From assembly GCF_001905345.1 (NCBI RefSeq), contig NZ_LFBV01000008.1, positions 62,001 to 126,000 on the forward strand: 64,000 nt of DNA, written 5' to 3'. Below, one piece after another: positions 34,345-42,384 of this stretch. Source of the DNA: Streptomyces uncialis. GTDB taxonomy: Bacteria; Actinomycetota; Actinomycetes; Streptomycetales; Streptomycetaceae. Under the pieces are notes generated by a model, which made no database searches, was not told the origin of the DNA, and worked only from the letters and a program-made list of their open reading frames with translations. Numbering within the stretch: the first letter of the stretch is position 1; each line of letters starts with the position of its first letter. A program made the position numbers and the translations under genes.

Positions 34345-35642
34345 GACGTCCTCTCCGCCCTCTCCATGGTCAGCTCGACCTCGGTCCCGCCGTCCGGGAC
34401 GGCGCGCAGTCGTGCCGTGCCGCCGTTGCGCTGCATCCGGCCGATGATGGACTCCCGTACCCCCATCCGGTCGGCCGGTACCGCGTCGAGGTCGAAGCCG
34501 GGACCTCGGTCCCGTACCGACACGAACACCGTCGGCCCCTCCACCTCGGCGTAGACCTGCACCGCGCCGCCCTCGCCACCGTACTTGGCCGCGTTGACCA
34601 TCGCCTCCCTCGCGGCCTGCATCTGCGCCGTGAGCCGGTCGTCCAGCGGGCAGTCGCCGACGACGACGACCTCGATGGGCACCCCGTGCTTGTCCTCGAC
34701 CTCGGCGGCGTGGCGGCGGACCGCGTCGGCGACGTTCGCGGGGCCGTCCTCGCCCTCCTCGTCCTTGCCGTTGCCGTTGCCGTCGGGCTTGTAGAGCCAG
34801 GCCCGCAGATCGCGTTCCTGGGCGCGGGCGAGCCGGCGGACCTCGCCCGCGTTCTCCGCGTTGCGCTGGATCAGGGTCAGGGTGTGCAGCACGGAATCGT
34901 GGACATGGGCGGCGACCTCGGCGCGTTCCTGGGCGCGGATGCGCATGGTGCGCTCCTCGGACAGGTCCTGGGTCATCCGGACGAGATAGGGACCGGCGAG
35001 CAGCGCGATCCCGACGAGGACCGCGAGGGACGCCTGAAGGATGGCGCCGAGGTCCTCGGCGGAACCCTGGAGGACGAAGATGCCGGTGACCCCGGTACCG
35101 ACGAGGAGGACCCCGGCGGCGGACCGCGCGAGGGTCAGATTGCGTCTGCGGCGGCTCGCCTCGACCCAGCGGGCGCGCCGGGCGTTGTCCGCCTGCCGCC
35201 ACACCAGGGCGACCCCCGCGCCGACGAGCAGGGTGGGCCACAGATACGCCTTGGCGGTGATGTCGAGCTTGACGCTGCCGAGGAACGCCATCGCGACGGC
35301 GACCATCGCGATCAGCGCGACGATCTCACCCTTGTCGGGCTTGCGGGCCACCAGGCGCCGTTTCCCGTCCTGCGCCACCTCGGTGACCAGCGGCGAGCGC
35401 CGTTCGGCGCCGAGGCCGCCGACCCCGAGCGGGACGAAGAACCAGAACGCGGCGTACAGCAGCGCGCCGAGCCCCTCGGCGGACAGCAGCCCCACGAAGA
35501 TCAGCCGCACCCACACCACCGGGAGCCCCAGATGCCCGGCGAGCCCGCGCGCGACCCCGCCCAGCCAGCGGCCGTCGCTGCTGCGGTACAGCTTGCGCAC
35601 CAGGCGCGGCTCGTCGGCGTTCACGGTCATGGCTTCGGGCAT
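34341..35642 (-). CDS. PspC-domain sensor histidine kinase
   Basis: The protein has 433 residues from the ATG at 35642 (a second ATG lies four codons later). Residues 12-75 are a PspC domain (LYRSSDGRWLGGVARGLAGH, FWFFVPLG). Three or four further membrane helices run to about 215. The dimerisation/phosphoacceptor helix contains AAHVHDSVLHTLTLIQRNAE, and the ATPase domain has the N-box AMVNAAKYGG and G-box VRDRGPGFDL. The phosphorylated His is probably that in HVHD. PspC kinases of this type sense envelope stress. A 20-residue Lys/Asp/Glu/Gly linker (DGNGNGKDEEGEDG) interrupts the catalytic region. The response regulator follows directly. Confidence 0.9.
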   Translation of the reverse strand: MPEAMTVNADEPRLVRKLYRSSDGRWLGGVARGLAGHLGLPVVWVRLIFVGLLSAEGLGALLYAAFWFFVPLGVGGLGAERRSPLVTEVAQDGKRRLVARKPDKGEIVALIAMVAVAMAFLGSVKLDITAKAYLWPTLLVGAGVALVWRQADNARRARWVEASRRRRNLTLARSAAGVLLVGTGVTGIFVLQGSAEDLGAILQASLAVLVGIALLAGPYLVRMTQDLSEERTMRIRAQERAEVAAHVHDSVLHTLTLIQRNAENAGEVRRLARAQERDLRAWLYKPDGNGNGKDEEGEDGPANVADAVRRHAAEVEDKHGVPIEVVVVGDCPLDDRLTAQMQAAREAMVNAAKYGGEGGAVQVYAEVEGPTVFVSVRDRGPGFDLDAVPADRMGVRESIIGRMQRNGGTARLRAVPDGGTEVELTMERAERTS

Positions 35643-35810
35643 GCACCGATCGTCACACGGCCCGTGCCGTACGGTCATCAGGGTCCGACCCGGATACGTC
35701 CCTGAGCCCCCGCCCCCCGGGGCGCCCCCGGGGAGGACCCGGCGGATCTCAGGGTTCGACCAGGGTCGTCCCGGCTCCCGGTCGGGGCGCGGTCCCGTCA
35801 CCATGGACGT

Positions 35811-37163
35811 ATGACAGAGCAGCAGCACGCCACCCGGGCCCCGGGCGACGACCCGGGCAGCGGCGCGGGCGGTCCGCCGGGGCCACCGGCCAGGCTGCGC
35901 AGGGACCGCGAGCACAAGATGATCGGCGGGGTCTGCGCGGGACTGGGCCGCCATTGCGACATGGACCCGGTGATCTTCCGGATCGTGCTGTCGGTGCTGT
36001 CCGTCGCGGGCGGTATCGGGCTGGTCTTCTACGGCTTCGCCTGGCTGTTCGTCCCGATGGACGGCGAGGACGAGTACGAGGCGCGCCGGATGCTGTCGGG
36101 CCGGGTCGACGGTCCGGCCCTCGCGGCGGTGGTCTTCGCGCTGGTCGGCTGCGGACTGTTCCTGTCGATGCTGAACAACGGCAATCTGCTGTCGTCGGGG
36201 GCGGTCCTCGCGCTGCTGCTGGCCGGCGCGGGGTACTGGTCGCGGCAGCGGGACACCGTCGATCCCGACCCGCTGGCCGCGCAGGCCGTCGCGGACGCCC
36301 CGCCGGAGGCGAAGGCGCCGCCCGCGCCGAACTCCACGTCATGGTGGCGCGAGCCGGTCGCGAAGGACGGCGCGCAGAGCGGCGGCACGGGGTATCTGTG
36401 GGCGCCCGAGGGGCTGATCCGCGATCTGGGCGGCACGGTCGGTCCGCCGCCCGGGCCGCGCGGTCCGGGGCCTGGCAAGGACCAGGGGGACGGCACGTCC
36501 TCCCCGACGGCCGCCGGTGGACACTGGATCGGCGGCTGGGTGGTGCTCGCCGCGCTGGTCACCGGTGGCATCGCGACGGGCCTGAGCTGGGACGGCTCGG
36601 CGCTGGGCGACAGCCTTCAGACGGGCCTCGCGCTGGCGCTCGCCGTACTGGGACTGGGTATCGCGGTCAGCGCGCTGGTCGGGCGTACGGGGCTGGGTTC
36701 GGTGATCGTCGCGATGATCACGGCGGGGCTGCTCGCCGGGTCGACCGCGCTGCCCGAGTCGATCACCACCCGCTGGACGAGTCCGACGTGGGCCCCGGCG
36801 AGCGCGGCCGAGCTGCGGCCCGAGTACGAGCTGGGCACCGGCGTCGGCACGCTCGACCTCACCGGGGCGGCGCCCGCGGCGGGGCGTACGGTCGCCTCCG
36901 AGGTGCGGCTCGGCGCGGGACAGCTCAAGGTCGTCCTGCCGGACGGCGCGCGGGTGGTCATGCGGGTCAAGGTGGGTCTCGGGGACATCCAGCTCCCCGG
37001 TGAGCACCGCCAGGACGTGAACATCGCGCCCGGCCGGGACCGGACCTACACGTTCGAGCCGACCAAGCAGGCCGGTAAGGGCACCCCGAAGAAGTCCGGC
37101 ACGATCGAACTGGACCTCGACATCGGTCTGGGTCAGGCGGAGGTGGCACGTGCTGCGTCATGA
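35811..37163 (+). CDS. PspC domain membrane protein with LiaF-like C-terminal domain
   Basis: The 450-residue protein has an N-terminal PspC domain (30-90: HKMIGGVCAGLGRHCDMDPV, FAWLFVPMDG), then several membrane helices to about 320. Its extracytoplasmic or membrane-associated C-terminal domain (340-450) has LGAGQLKVVLPDGARVVMRV then VGLGDIQLPGE, the beta-solenoid pattern of LiaF/DUF4097-like proteins. It is divergent from the PspC kinase gene (168 bp between starts) and is probably the sensor partner or a target of that system. The next gene overlaps its end by 14 nt. Confidence 0.88.
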   Translation: MTEQQHATRAPGDDPGSGAGGPPGPPARLRRDREHKMIGGVCAGLGRHCDMDPVIFRIVLSVLSVAGGIGLVFYGFAWLFVPMDGEDEYEARRMLSGRVDGPALAAVVFALVGCGLFLSMLNNGNLLSSGAVLALLLAGAGYWSRQRDTVDPDPLAAQAVADAPPEAKAPPAPNSTSWWREPVAKDGAQSGGTGYLWAPEGLIRDLGGTVGPPPGPRGPGPGKDQGDGTSSPTAAGGHWIGGWVVLAALVTGGIATGLSWDGSALGDSLQTGLALALAVLGLGIAVSALVGRTGLGSVIVAMITAGLLAGSTALPESITTRWTSPTWAPASAAELRPEYELGTGVGTLDLTGAAPAAGRTVASEVRLGAGQLKVVLPDGARVVMRVKVGLGDIQLPGEHRQDVNIAPGRDRTYTFEPTKQAGKGTPKKSGTIELDLDIGLGQAEVARAAS

Positions 37164-37431
37164 GTTCCAGCCGGGAAAGCTGATCGCCGGGGCGGCGTTG
37201 TCTGTCGCGGGTGTGCTGTACGCGGTGGATGTCGCGGGGAACGGTGATCTGCCGTGGTGGACGCTGGTTCCGATCGTGCTCGGGGGGTTGGGGGTGGCGG
37301 CGGTGGTGGGGATGTCCACGGTGTTGTGGCGGCACGCCCGGGTCGCTCGTGCCTCGTCGTCCCTGGGTCCGTCGGCCCGGGGTGCGCACGGTGCCCGGGG
37401 CGCTCGGGGGGATGTGCCTCCCCGGGACTGA
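37150..37431 (+). CDS. small membrane protein coupled to the PspC gene
   Basis: The 93-residue protein starts with GTG inside the end of the PspC gene (overlap 14 nt). Two hydrophobic segments (LIAGAALSVAGVLYAVDVAG and LVPIVLGGLGVAAVVGMS) are followed by an Arg/Ala/Gly-rich tail. No family was recognised beyond similarity to small proteins that follow PspC genes in streptomycetes. Overlap and co-orientation argue that it belongs to the same stress module. Composite repeat locus 5 begins within 5 bp of its stop. Confidence 0.75.
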   Translation: MLRHEFQPGKLIAGAALSVAGVLYAVDVAGNGDLPWWTLVPIVLGGLGVAAVVGMSTVLWRHARVARASSSLGPSARGAHGARGARGDVPPRD

Positions 37432-37435
37432 CCTC

Positions 37436-38286
37436 TGCGGGTCGCCTTCGCTTGCGCTTTCGAGGTCTGTCCGGCGGGGCGTACTTCGTTGCTGTGCGGG
37501 TCGCTCGTGGGGTGCGCGGTTCCTCGCGCCCCTGGGTTTCCTGTGCTGGGCGTACTTCGTTGCTGTGCCGTCGCTCGGTGGGTTTGCGCAGTTCCCCGCG
37601 CCCCTTTGGGGCGCATCCGGCTTGTTCGTCGGGTCGGTGCCGGTCGGGATTCTCCGTCCTCGATCCGACACGCTCGGTAAGCCGTGACCTTGCCCGACTG
37701 AAGAGCATCGGAGTCTGCGAGCAGAGATTCCCGCCCACCCCCTTCGCCAGCAGGGCGGGTCCGCGAGGAGGGGGGTTCGAACCCCGACCCCGCTTGCTGA
37801 CAGCCCGCAGCCTGATCGACAGCCCCAGGTGGGCGCCCCAAAGGGGCGCGGGGAACTGCGCACCCCCGGATTACCCGCACGGGGAACAGGTACGCCCAGG
37901 TGGGGAACCCCAGGGGCGCGAGGAACTGCGCGAGCAACCAAGAACCATCCGCACCCGGACGGGAACCGCAAGGGGCGCAACCCAAGGGGCGCGGGGAACT
38001 GCGCAAAAGACGAGGGCCGACCCGCACCCGACGAACAAACCCGAAGGGGCAGCATCCAGGGGCGCGGGGAACTGCGCGAAAACGACGAGCGACGGCACAG
38101 GAACGAAGTGCGCCCGGCACAGGAGACCTAGGGGCGCGGGGAACTGCGCACCCCCGTCCGACCTGCACGGGAACAGGTACGTCCAGGTGGGGAACCCCAG
38201 AAGCGCCAGCGAAGGCGACCTGCGGGGGAACTGCGCACCCCCGTCCGACCTGCACGGAAACAGGTACGTCCAGGTGGGGAACCCTA
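37436..38286. repeat. composite intergenic repeat, locus 5 (longest right-hand array)
   Basis: It starts 5 bp after a stop codon with GCGGGTCGCCTTCGCTTGCG. Inward motifs lie near 37514 and 37588 and the core at 37624-37774. The right array has motifs near 37842, 37910, 37983, 38056, 38129 and 38226, spaced about 68-73 bp apart. Intervening modules differ but recur at other loci, so they are not CRISPR spacers. The boundary module in reverse lies at 38198-38220 and is followed by one extra unit, so the locus extends nearly to the stop of the gene at 38299. Confidence 0.9.
37624..37774 (-). repeat. conserved core of composite repeat, copy E
   Basis: It matches the other cores on the minus strand, with one change in the GAAGAAC end. 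The 15-nt variable segment is GGCAAGGTCACGGCT. The adjoining GGGGTTCGAACCCC at about 37771 looks like a tRNA T-arm by chance; no tRNA surrounds it. Confidence 0.88.
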
Positions 38287-38298
38287 CGGGCCCGGGGA

Positions 38299-39570
38299 CT
38301 AATCCGCCGTGACCTCGATCGTCGTGCGGTTGGTTTCGAGGCCGGCCGCGGTGATGACCTGGACGTCCACGCGGCCGGGTTCGACCTCGACCGGGACGGG
38401 GACCGTCAGCGTGTGGTCGGACGGGTTGGTGAACCCGCCGGGGACCGGGACCAGCGGAACGTGGACGTGGACGGAGCCGATCCGGACGACGAGCCGGGTC
38501 AGCGCCTGGGCCCCCTGCCCCCCGGGCGGGACGAACCCCGCGCCCCGGATCTCGATGTCGTCGCCCGTACGGATCGGTGAGTCCAGGTCACCGGCGGCCC
38601 GGGCCCGGACCACGGAGTGGATGACGGGACGCCCGCCCTCCGCGTACTTGCCCGCGAGGTACGTGACCGCCGAGACCAGGACGAGCACGGCCAGGGCCCA
38701 GGGCAGTTCGGGCAGCCGCTCGGGCCGCCGTCCCAGCCGGACCGCCGCGAAGACCAGCGCGGCGGCGGTCACGAGGACGTACTGGACATCCGTGAAGCTG
38801 CCCCGGCCGGAGTCGTCGGTGAGCAGGTCCGCGCCGCGTGGCCGCACCGCGCGTACCTTCTGGAGCCGCTGCCCGAGCACCCGTACGGTGACCACCCGGC
38901 GTACCAGGACGGCGACCGCGCACAGCACCGCCACGACGGTCAGGGTGGCGGCCCCGCGGGCCAGCCCGAGTCCGTCGATGAGGGCGTCCCGCGCGGCGGG
39001 CCCCGAGGCCCCGGCGAGCTGTCCGGCCAGGACCAGTACCGCGTACACCACGAACAGCACCCACAGCCCGGCGACGGCACGCGAGGTGGAGAGCCGGTTG
39101 TCCTCGCCGATCAGCGGGGCGAGCACCCCGCCCCGCTCGCGGTGCACCCGCGCGGCGAGGGTCAGCAGGGCCGCGACGGCGACCGTGGCGACCAGCCCGG
39201 CGGTCCGCGCGGTGTTCCACCCGGCGCCGTACGCGGTGAGTGCCTGGACGGCGAGCACCGCGCCCGTGCCGCCCCACACCACGGCGAGGGTCCTCGGCCA
39301 CAGGGACGCGTGCCAGGCCGCGCTCTCGGCCAGCCCCCGGGCAGCCACCACCTCGGCGGACTGGGCGAGTTCGTCGGACACCCACTGCCGGGTGGCCCCG
39401 GCCGAGTGCGCGACGGCGGCGGGCAGGCCCTGCCCGGCGGCGAGTTCGTCCCGTTTGGCGAGGAACGCGGCGACCGCGCGCCGGTGCCCCTCCCGTGCCC
39501 CGTGGGTGCAGCCCCCGCGCGCACACGCAGCCTCGTGCGTCTCCCGCCCCGCCGCCTGAGGTAGTGCCAC
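38299..39570 (-). CDS. large membrane protein of unknown function
   Basis: With GTG at 39570 (GGAG eight bases upstream) the protein has 423 residues. A soluble N-terminal helical part (1-90) is followed by about seven hydrophobic segments between 95 and 310, for example TLAVVWGGTGAVLAVQALTA and AVAGLWVLFVVYAVLVLAGQ. A C-terminal beta-rich domain (325-423) has IEIRGAGFVPPGGQGAQALT and VPVPVEVEPGRVDVQVITAA, which resembles an IPT/TIG immunoglobulin-like fold. I do not recognise a characterised family. The left end of the coding region lies 13 bp from composite repeat locus 5. Confidence 0.75.
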   Translation of the reverse strand: MALPQAAGRETHEAACARGGCTHGAREGHRRAVAAFLAKRDELAAGQGLPAAVAHSAGATRQWVSDELAQSAEVVAARGLAESAAWHASLWPRTLAVVWGGTGAVLAVQALTAYGAGWNTARTAGLVATVAVAALLTLAARVHRERGGVLAPLIGEDNRLSTSRAVAGLWVLFVVYAVLVLAGQLAGASGPAARDALIDGLGLARGAATLTVVAVLCAVAVLVRRVVTVRVLGQRLQKVRAVRPRGADLLTDDSGRGSFTDVQYVLVTAAALVFAAVRLGRRPERLPELPWALAVLVLVSAVTYLAGKYAEGGRPVIHSVVRARAAGDLDSPIRTGDDIEIRGAGFVPPGGQGAQALTRLVVRIGSVHVHVPLVPVPGGFTNPSDHTLTVPVPVEVEPGRVDVQVITAAGLETNRTTIEVTAD

Positions 39571-40063
39571 CGCGCCCACTCCGTGTTCCCGCCCGTTCCC
39601 GCCCCCGGGCCGGTACGCTCGCCGCCGCCCCGGCGCACGGGTGTTGACCCGGACGCCTGCGCAAGTTCCCTGTGATGACTGGGAATTGTGCCCTACCCGA
39701 GCGCACCGCGCAGGACCGGGCACCCCCCGTTACGGCGACGAGGGCGCGTCCGGGTTGACCGGAGGGTGCGTTTTCCGCCGGGCGCGTACCCCGGGCCGGT
39801 TCGTCCGGTACGACGGAATCGGTGCCCCCGAAGGCGCTCCGGCCCGCATCGTCCCAGGTGTCCGGCTTGTTCCGGGCGGTCGGCGGGTGGGCGGCGGTGC
39901 TGCCGGGGCCGGGCGGGCCGGGTCGCGGGAGGTGGCGGCGCATGATCCCGGTCGTTTTCCAACCGGAACGCAAATGTAGCCAGGAACGGCGGTACGGCGG
40001 GACGGTCGGCCGGGTGGGGGAATCCGGACAGAAGGTGTCGGGTATCGGGGAAACACTGGCCAT
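39571..40063. other. 490-bp divergent intergenic region
   Basis: No gene is called. On the minus strand GGGAACTT near 39675 is followed 14-16 bp later by GTCAAC near 39645, which faintly resembles an ECF-sigma promoter for the 38299-39570 gene, but the spacing is not ideal. Nothing else could be supported. Confidence 0.35.
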
Positions 40064-40555
40064 ATGCCGAAGAACCCCGAGTCCCAGAACTGGGCCGCGT
40101 TCACCGCCGAGGCGCCCGAACTGTCCGCCGCCGTCCAGAACCGGTTCGCCGCCTTCACCCATCACACGCTCGCGACCCTGCGCCGGGACGGCTCGCCCCG
40201 CACCTCCGGGATCGAGGTGCAGTTCGCAAGGGGGGAGCTGACGATGGGCATGATGCCGGAGTCGATGAAGGCGCGGGACCTGATCCGTGACCCCCGGTTC
40301 GCCCTCCAGGCCAATCAGGGGGGCGGTACGGACATGGGCGGCGGTGACGTCCGGGTCGCGGGGCGGGCCGTGGAGGTCCACGGCCCCGAGGAGCTGCAAC
40401 GGTACGCGGCGGAGGCGGGGCCGCCGCCCGGACCGTTCCACCTGTTCCGGACCGAGGTGACCGAAGTCGTACGGACCAGCATCGAGGACGAGCGCTACCT
40501 GGTGGTCGAGTTCTGGTCACCGGGGACCGGTGTACGGCGGCGGCGCCGCACCTGA
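40064..40555 (+). CDS. pyridoxamine 5'-phosphate oxidase-like flavin/F420-type protein
   Basis: The 163-residue protein has the split-barrel pattern of PPOX-like proteins: RFAAFTHHTLATLRRDGSPR then TSGIEVQFARGEL, SMKARDLIRDPRFALQAN, and a C-terminal FRTEVTEVVRTSIED with YLVVEFWSPG. Such proteins bind FMN, F420 or haem and reduce small molecules; Streptomyces has many of them with unknown substrates. It is monocistronic and ends at a hairpin before a converging pair of small genes. Confidence 0.85.
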   Translation: MPKNPESQNWAAFTAEAPELSAAVQNRFAAFTHHTLATLRRDGSPRTSGIEVQFARGELTMGMMPESMKARDLIRDPRFALQANQGGGTDMGGGDVRVAGRAVEVHGPEELQRYAAEAGPPPGPFHLFRTEVTEVVRTSIEDERYLVVEFWSPGTGVRRRRRT

Positions 40556-40564
40556 CCCCGGCGT

Positions 40565-40592
40565 GCCCGCCCGGAGCCGCTCCCGGGCGGGC
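40565..40592. terminator. bidirectional terminator between 40555 and 40612
   Basis: A 10-bp stem (GCCCGCCCGG at 40565-40574 with 40583-40592) and an 8-nt loop lie between converging stop codons. Confidence 0.7.
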
Positions 40593-40611
40593 GCGGCGCT
40601 GTGTCAGTGCC

Positions 40612-40743
40612 TCACATCCCCTCCGTCGCGACGAGCGCCACGACGACCATCAGGGACCCCCACGCCAGCAGCAGGACGATGCCGCCCCACAGGGTCCCGT
40701 CCAGGGTCACCCGGTAGCGCGGACGGCGACGCGCGCGGCTCAC
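40612..40743 (-). CDS. 43-residue single-span membrane protein
   Basis: The GTG at 40741-40743 overlaps the upstream gene's stop (GTGA). The product begins with a basic patch (SRARRRPRYRVTLDG) followed by one membrane helix (IVLLLAWGSLMVVVALVAT). Its existence rests on the 4-nt coupling, the clean positive-inside membrane pattern and a terminator downstream. The function is unknown. The size is typical of genes missed by automated annotation. Confidence 0.6.
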   Translation of the reverse strand: MSRARRRPRYRVTLDGTLWGGIVLLLAWGSLMVVVALVATEGM

Positions 40744-41036
40744 GTGTCCGTCCCCGGGGCGCCCACGAGCTGCCGCATGATCAGTGACTCGGCGATGATC
40801 TCGGCGGCCCTGGCGTTGCACCACCCCAGGTAGACGAGCGGAGGCCGGGCGCCGTCCTCCAGCACGGACAGCCCGGGCAGTTCGATTCCCGTCTGCCGTG
40901 TGGCGGCGGTCAGCCGCTCGATGGCGAGGTCGGCCGCCCAGTCGCCGCCGGGCGGGGGCGGGTTTCCGTGCTCGCCCGCCCGGATCTCCGCGAGTGACGG
41001 GTGAGGCGGATGGGGCTGAGGGTGAGGGGGTTCCAT
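40740..41036 (-). CDS. small soluble protein of unknown function
   Basis: The 98-residue protein starts at the ATG at 41036 with GAGGAG five bases upstream; the longer frame to 41069 lacks this. It opens with a His/Pro-rich stretch (EPPHPQPHPPHPS). A conserved-looking part follows with ADLAIERLTAATRQTGIELP and LVYLGWCNARAAEIIAESLI. No catalytic motif was recognised. It is divergent from the XRE-DUF5753 regulator at 41239 and coupled to the 43-residue membrane protein, so the three may form one module. Confidence 0.65.
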   Translation of the reverse strand: MEPPHPQPHPPHPSLAEIRAGEHGNPPPPGGDWAADLAIERLTAATRQTGIELPGLSVLEDGARPPLVYLGWCNARAAEIIAESLIMRQLVGAPGTDT

Positions 41037-41238
41037 GTGTCTCCTCGTGTGGGTGATCCCGGTCAACACCCCATATTTCGGCGGGGGTTGTCCGTCCCCA
41101 AAACTGCCCGCGCGGCCGGAAGCCGTGCAAGGCTGCGCAGGGAAATGACCCCCTGAGGGGAAGACGAAAGTGCCTGGTCATGCACGGTGCAAGACCCTGT
41201 CACCTGTGGTGCAAGACTCGGCGCGGAATGGGGAAGAC

Positions 41239-42153
41239 ATGAGCGGCAAGAGTGTGTCCACCGTGCCCCGGCGACAGCTCGGGCGAAGCCTCCGTCAGCT
41301 GCGCGAGCGCGCCGGGGTGACCCTGCGAGCCGCGTCCCAGCGGTTCGAGTGGTCCGAGACGAAGATGTGGCGCATCGAGACGGGCCGGTCCCCCGTGCGA
41401 GCGCTCGACGTTCAGATGATGTGCGGCGCGTACGAGGCGGACGAGGCCGTGACGAGTGCGCTGATGGAGCTGGCGCGTGAGGCCAAGACACCCTCTTGGT
41501 GGCAGGACTTTGCCGGCACCGTTCCTGGCCGGTTCGACGTGTTCGCAGGCTTGGAGTCGTCTGCGAGCCACATCGATTCATACGAGAGTGACGTGATGCC
41601 AGGGCTGCTCCAGACAGGCGACTATGTGCGAGCGGTGGTTCGGACCCGATTTCCGGACCTGCCCTCCGATGAGGTCGAAGGCCGGGTGGCATTTCGGATG
41701 GCTCGGCAGGCGATCCTGACTGGACGACGCCCACCGGTGGTGCGGATCGCCCTGTCGGAAACGGTGCTACGACGCCCCATGGGTGACGGCAGGGTGATGG
41801 CCGTGCAACTCGCTCACCTGGTCTACATGGCAGGGCTGCCGAGGATCACGATCCGGGTCATTCCCCTCGCGGCGGCAGTACATCCAGGATCGCTCGCCGG
41901 TGCGTTCGTCATCATGCGATTCCCCCCTGCCCTAGGCGGAGTTCAGGAGCCCACCACTGTCTACGGTGACACGTACACCGGCGGCTATTATCACGACAAA
42001 CAAGCTGAGGTGGAGCAGTACACCGAAGCATTCGAGGGCATCTGGTCCACAGCGCAGGATGAGGACACGTCTCGCCGGGTCCTCGCCGACACGGCAAGGA
42101 GTTACCAGGATGGACCGCTGGGTCAAATCCACGCACAGCACTCACGAAGCTAA
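41239..42153 (+). CDS. XRE-family regulator with DUF5753 domain
   Basis: The protein has 304 residues from the ATG at 41239. The N-terminal helix-turn-helix (15-70) reads LGRSLRQLRERAGVTLRAAS then KMWRIETGRSPV. The DUF5753 domain (95-290) has SSASHIDSYESDVMPGLLQT, VVRIALSETVLRRPMGD and RVIPLAAAVHPGSLAGAFVI. This family, paired with DUF397 proteins, is greatly expanded in Streptomyces (WhiJ-type loci) and affects development and antibiotic production. The coding sequence is noticeably less GC-biased than its neighbours. Its end overlaps the DUF397 gene by 44 nt. Confidence 0.93.
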   Translation: MSGKSVSTVPRRQLGRSLRQLRERAGVTLRAASQRFEWSETKMWRIETGRSPVRALDVQMMCGAYEADEAVTSALMELAREAKTPSWWQDFAGTVPGRFDVFAGLESSASHIDSYESDVMPGLLQTGDYVRAVVRTRFPDLPSDEVEGRVAFRMARQAILTGRRPPVVRIALSETVLRRPMGDGRVMAVQLAHLVYMAGLPRITIRVIPLAAAVHPGSLAGAFVIMRFPPALGGVQEPTTVYGDTYTGGYYHDKQAEVEQYTEAFEGIWSTAQDEDTSRRVLADTARSYQDGPLGQIHAQHSRS

Positions 42154-42289
42154 CTGCGTGGAAGTACGTACGCAGAACGGCGCGGTGGCGTTCCGGGACA
42201 GCAAGCGCGGCGAAACGGGGCCAACCGCTTCGGTATCGGCCCCGAGCTGGACCGCGTTCCTGGCCGGACTCCAGCACGACCACGCCTGA
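42110..42289 (+). CDS. DUF397 protein
   Basis: The 59-residue protein MDRWVKSTHSTHEANCVEV has the DUF397 hallmarks: W-x-KS-x-S, a central C-VEV, FRDSK in the middle, and W-x-F at the end (SAPSWTAFLAGL). AAGGAG eight to nine bases before the ATG supports the start inside the regulator gene (44-nt overlap). DUF397 proteins partner the XRE-DUF5753 regulator encoded just upstream and are thought to modulate it, perhaps as toxin/antitoxin-like pairs. A strong terminator follows. Confidence 0.92.
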   Translation: MDRWVKSTHSTHEANCVEVRTQNGAVAFRDSKRGETGPTASVSAPSWTAFLAGLQHDHA

Positions 42290-42308
42290 GCGGCCACGGA
42301 CGACGAAA

Positions 42309-42349
42309 AGCGGCCCCCCGACCGGTCATGTGCCGGTCGGGGGGCCGCT
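42309..42349. terminator. bidirectional terminator between the DUF397 gene and guaA
   Basis: A perfect 17-bp stem (42309-42325 with 42333-42349, AGCGGCCCCCCGACCGG) and a 7-nt loop lie between converging stops at 42289 and 42385. GAAAA on the left provides a T-run for the guaA direction. Confidence 0.88.
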
Positions 42350-42384
42350 CTCAGGGGCTCAGCGGGGCAGGCGTGGGCAGCGGG

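Noticed and set aside
37765..37785. tRNA gene suggested by GGTTCGAACC
   Set aside because: Only a T-arm-like palindrome is present; no acceptor or anticodon stem fits around it, and other copies of the repeat lack it.
37842..38240. CRISPR array
   Set aside because: Repeats are regularly spaced, but the intervening modules recur at other loci, repeats are imperfect and also occur inverted, and no cas gene is present.
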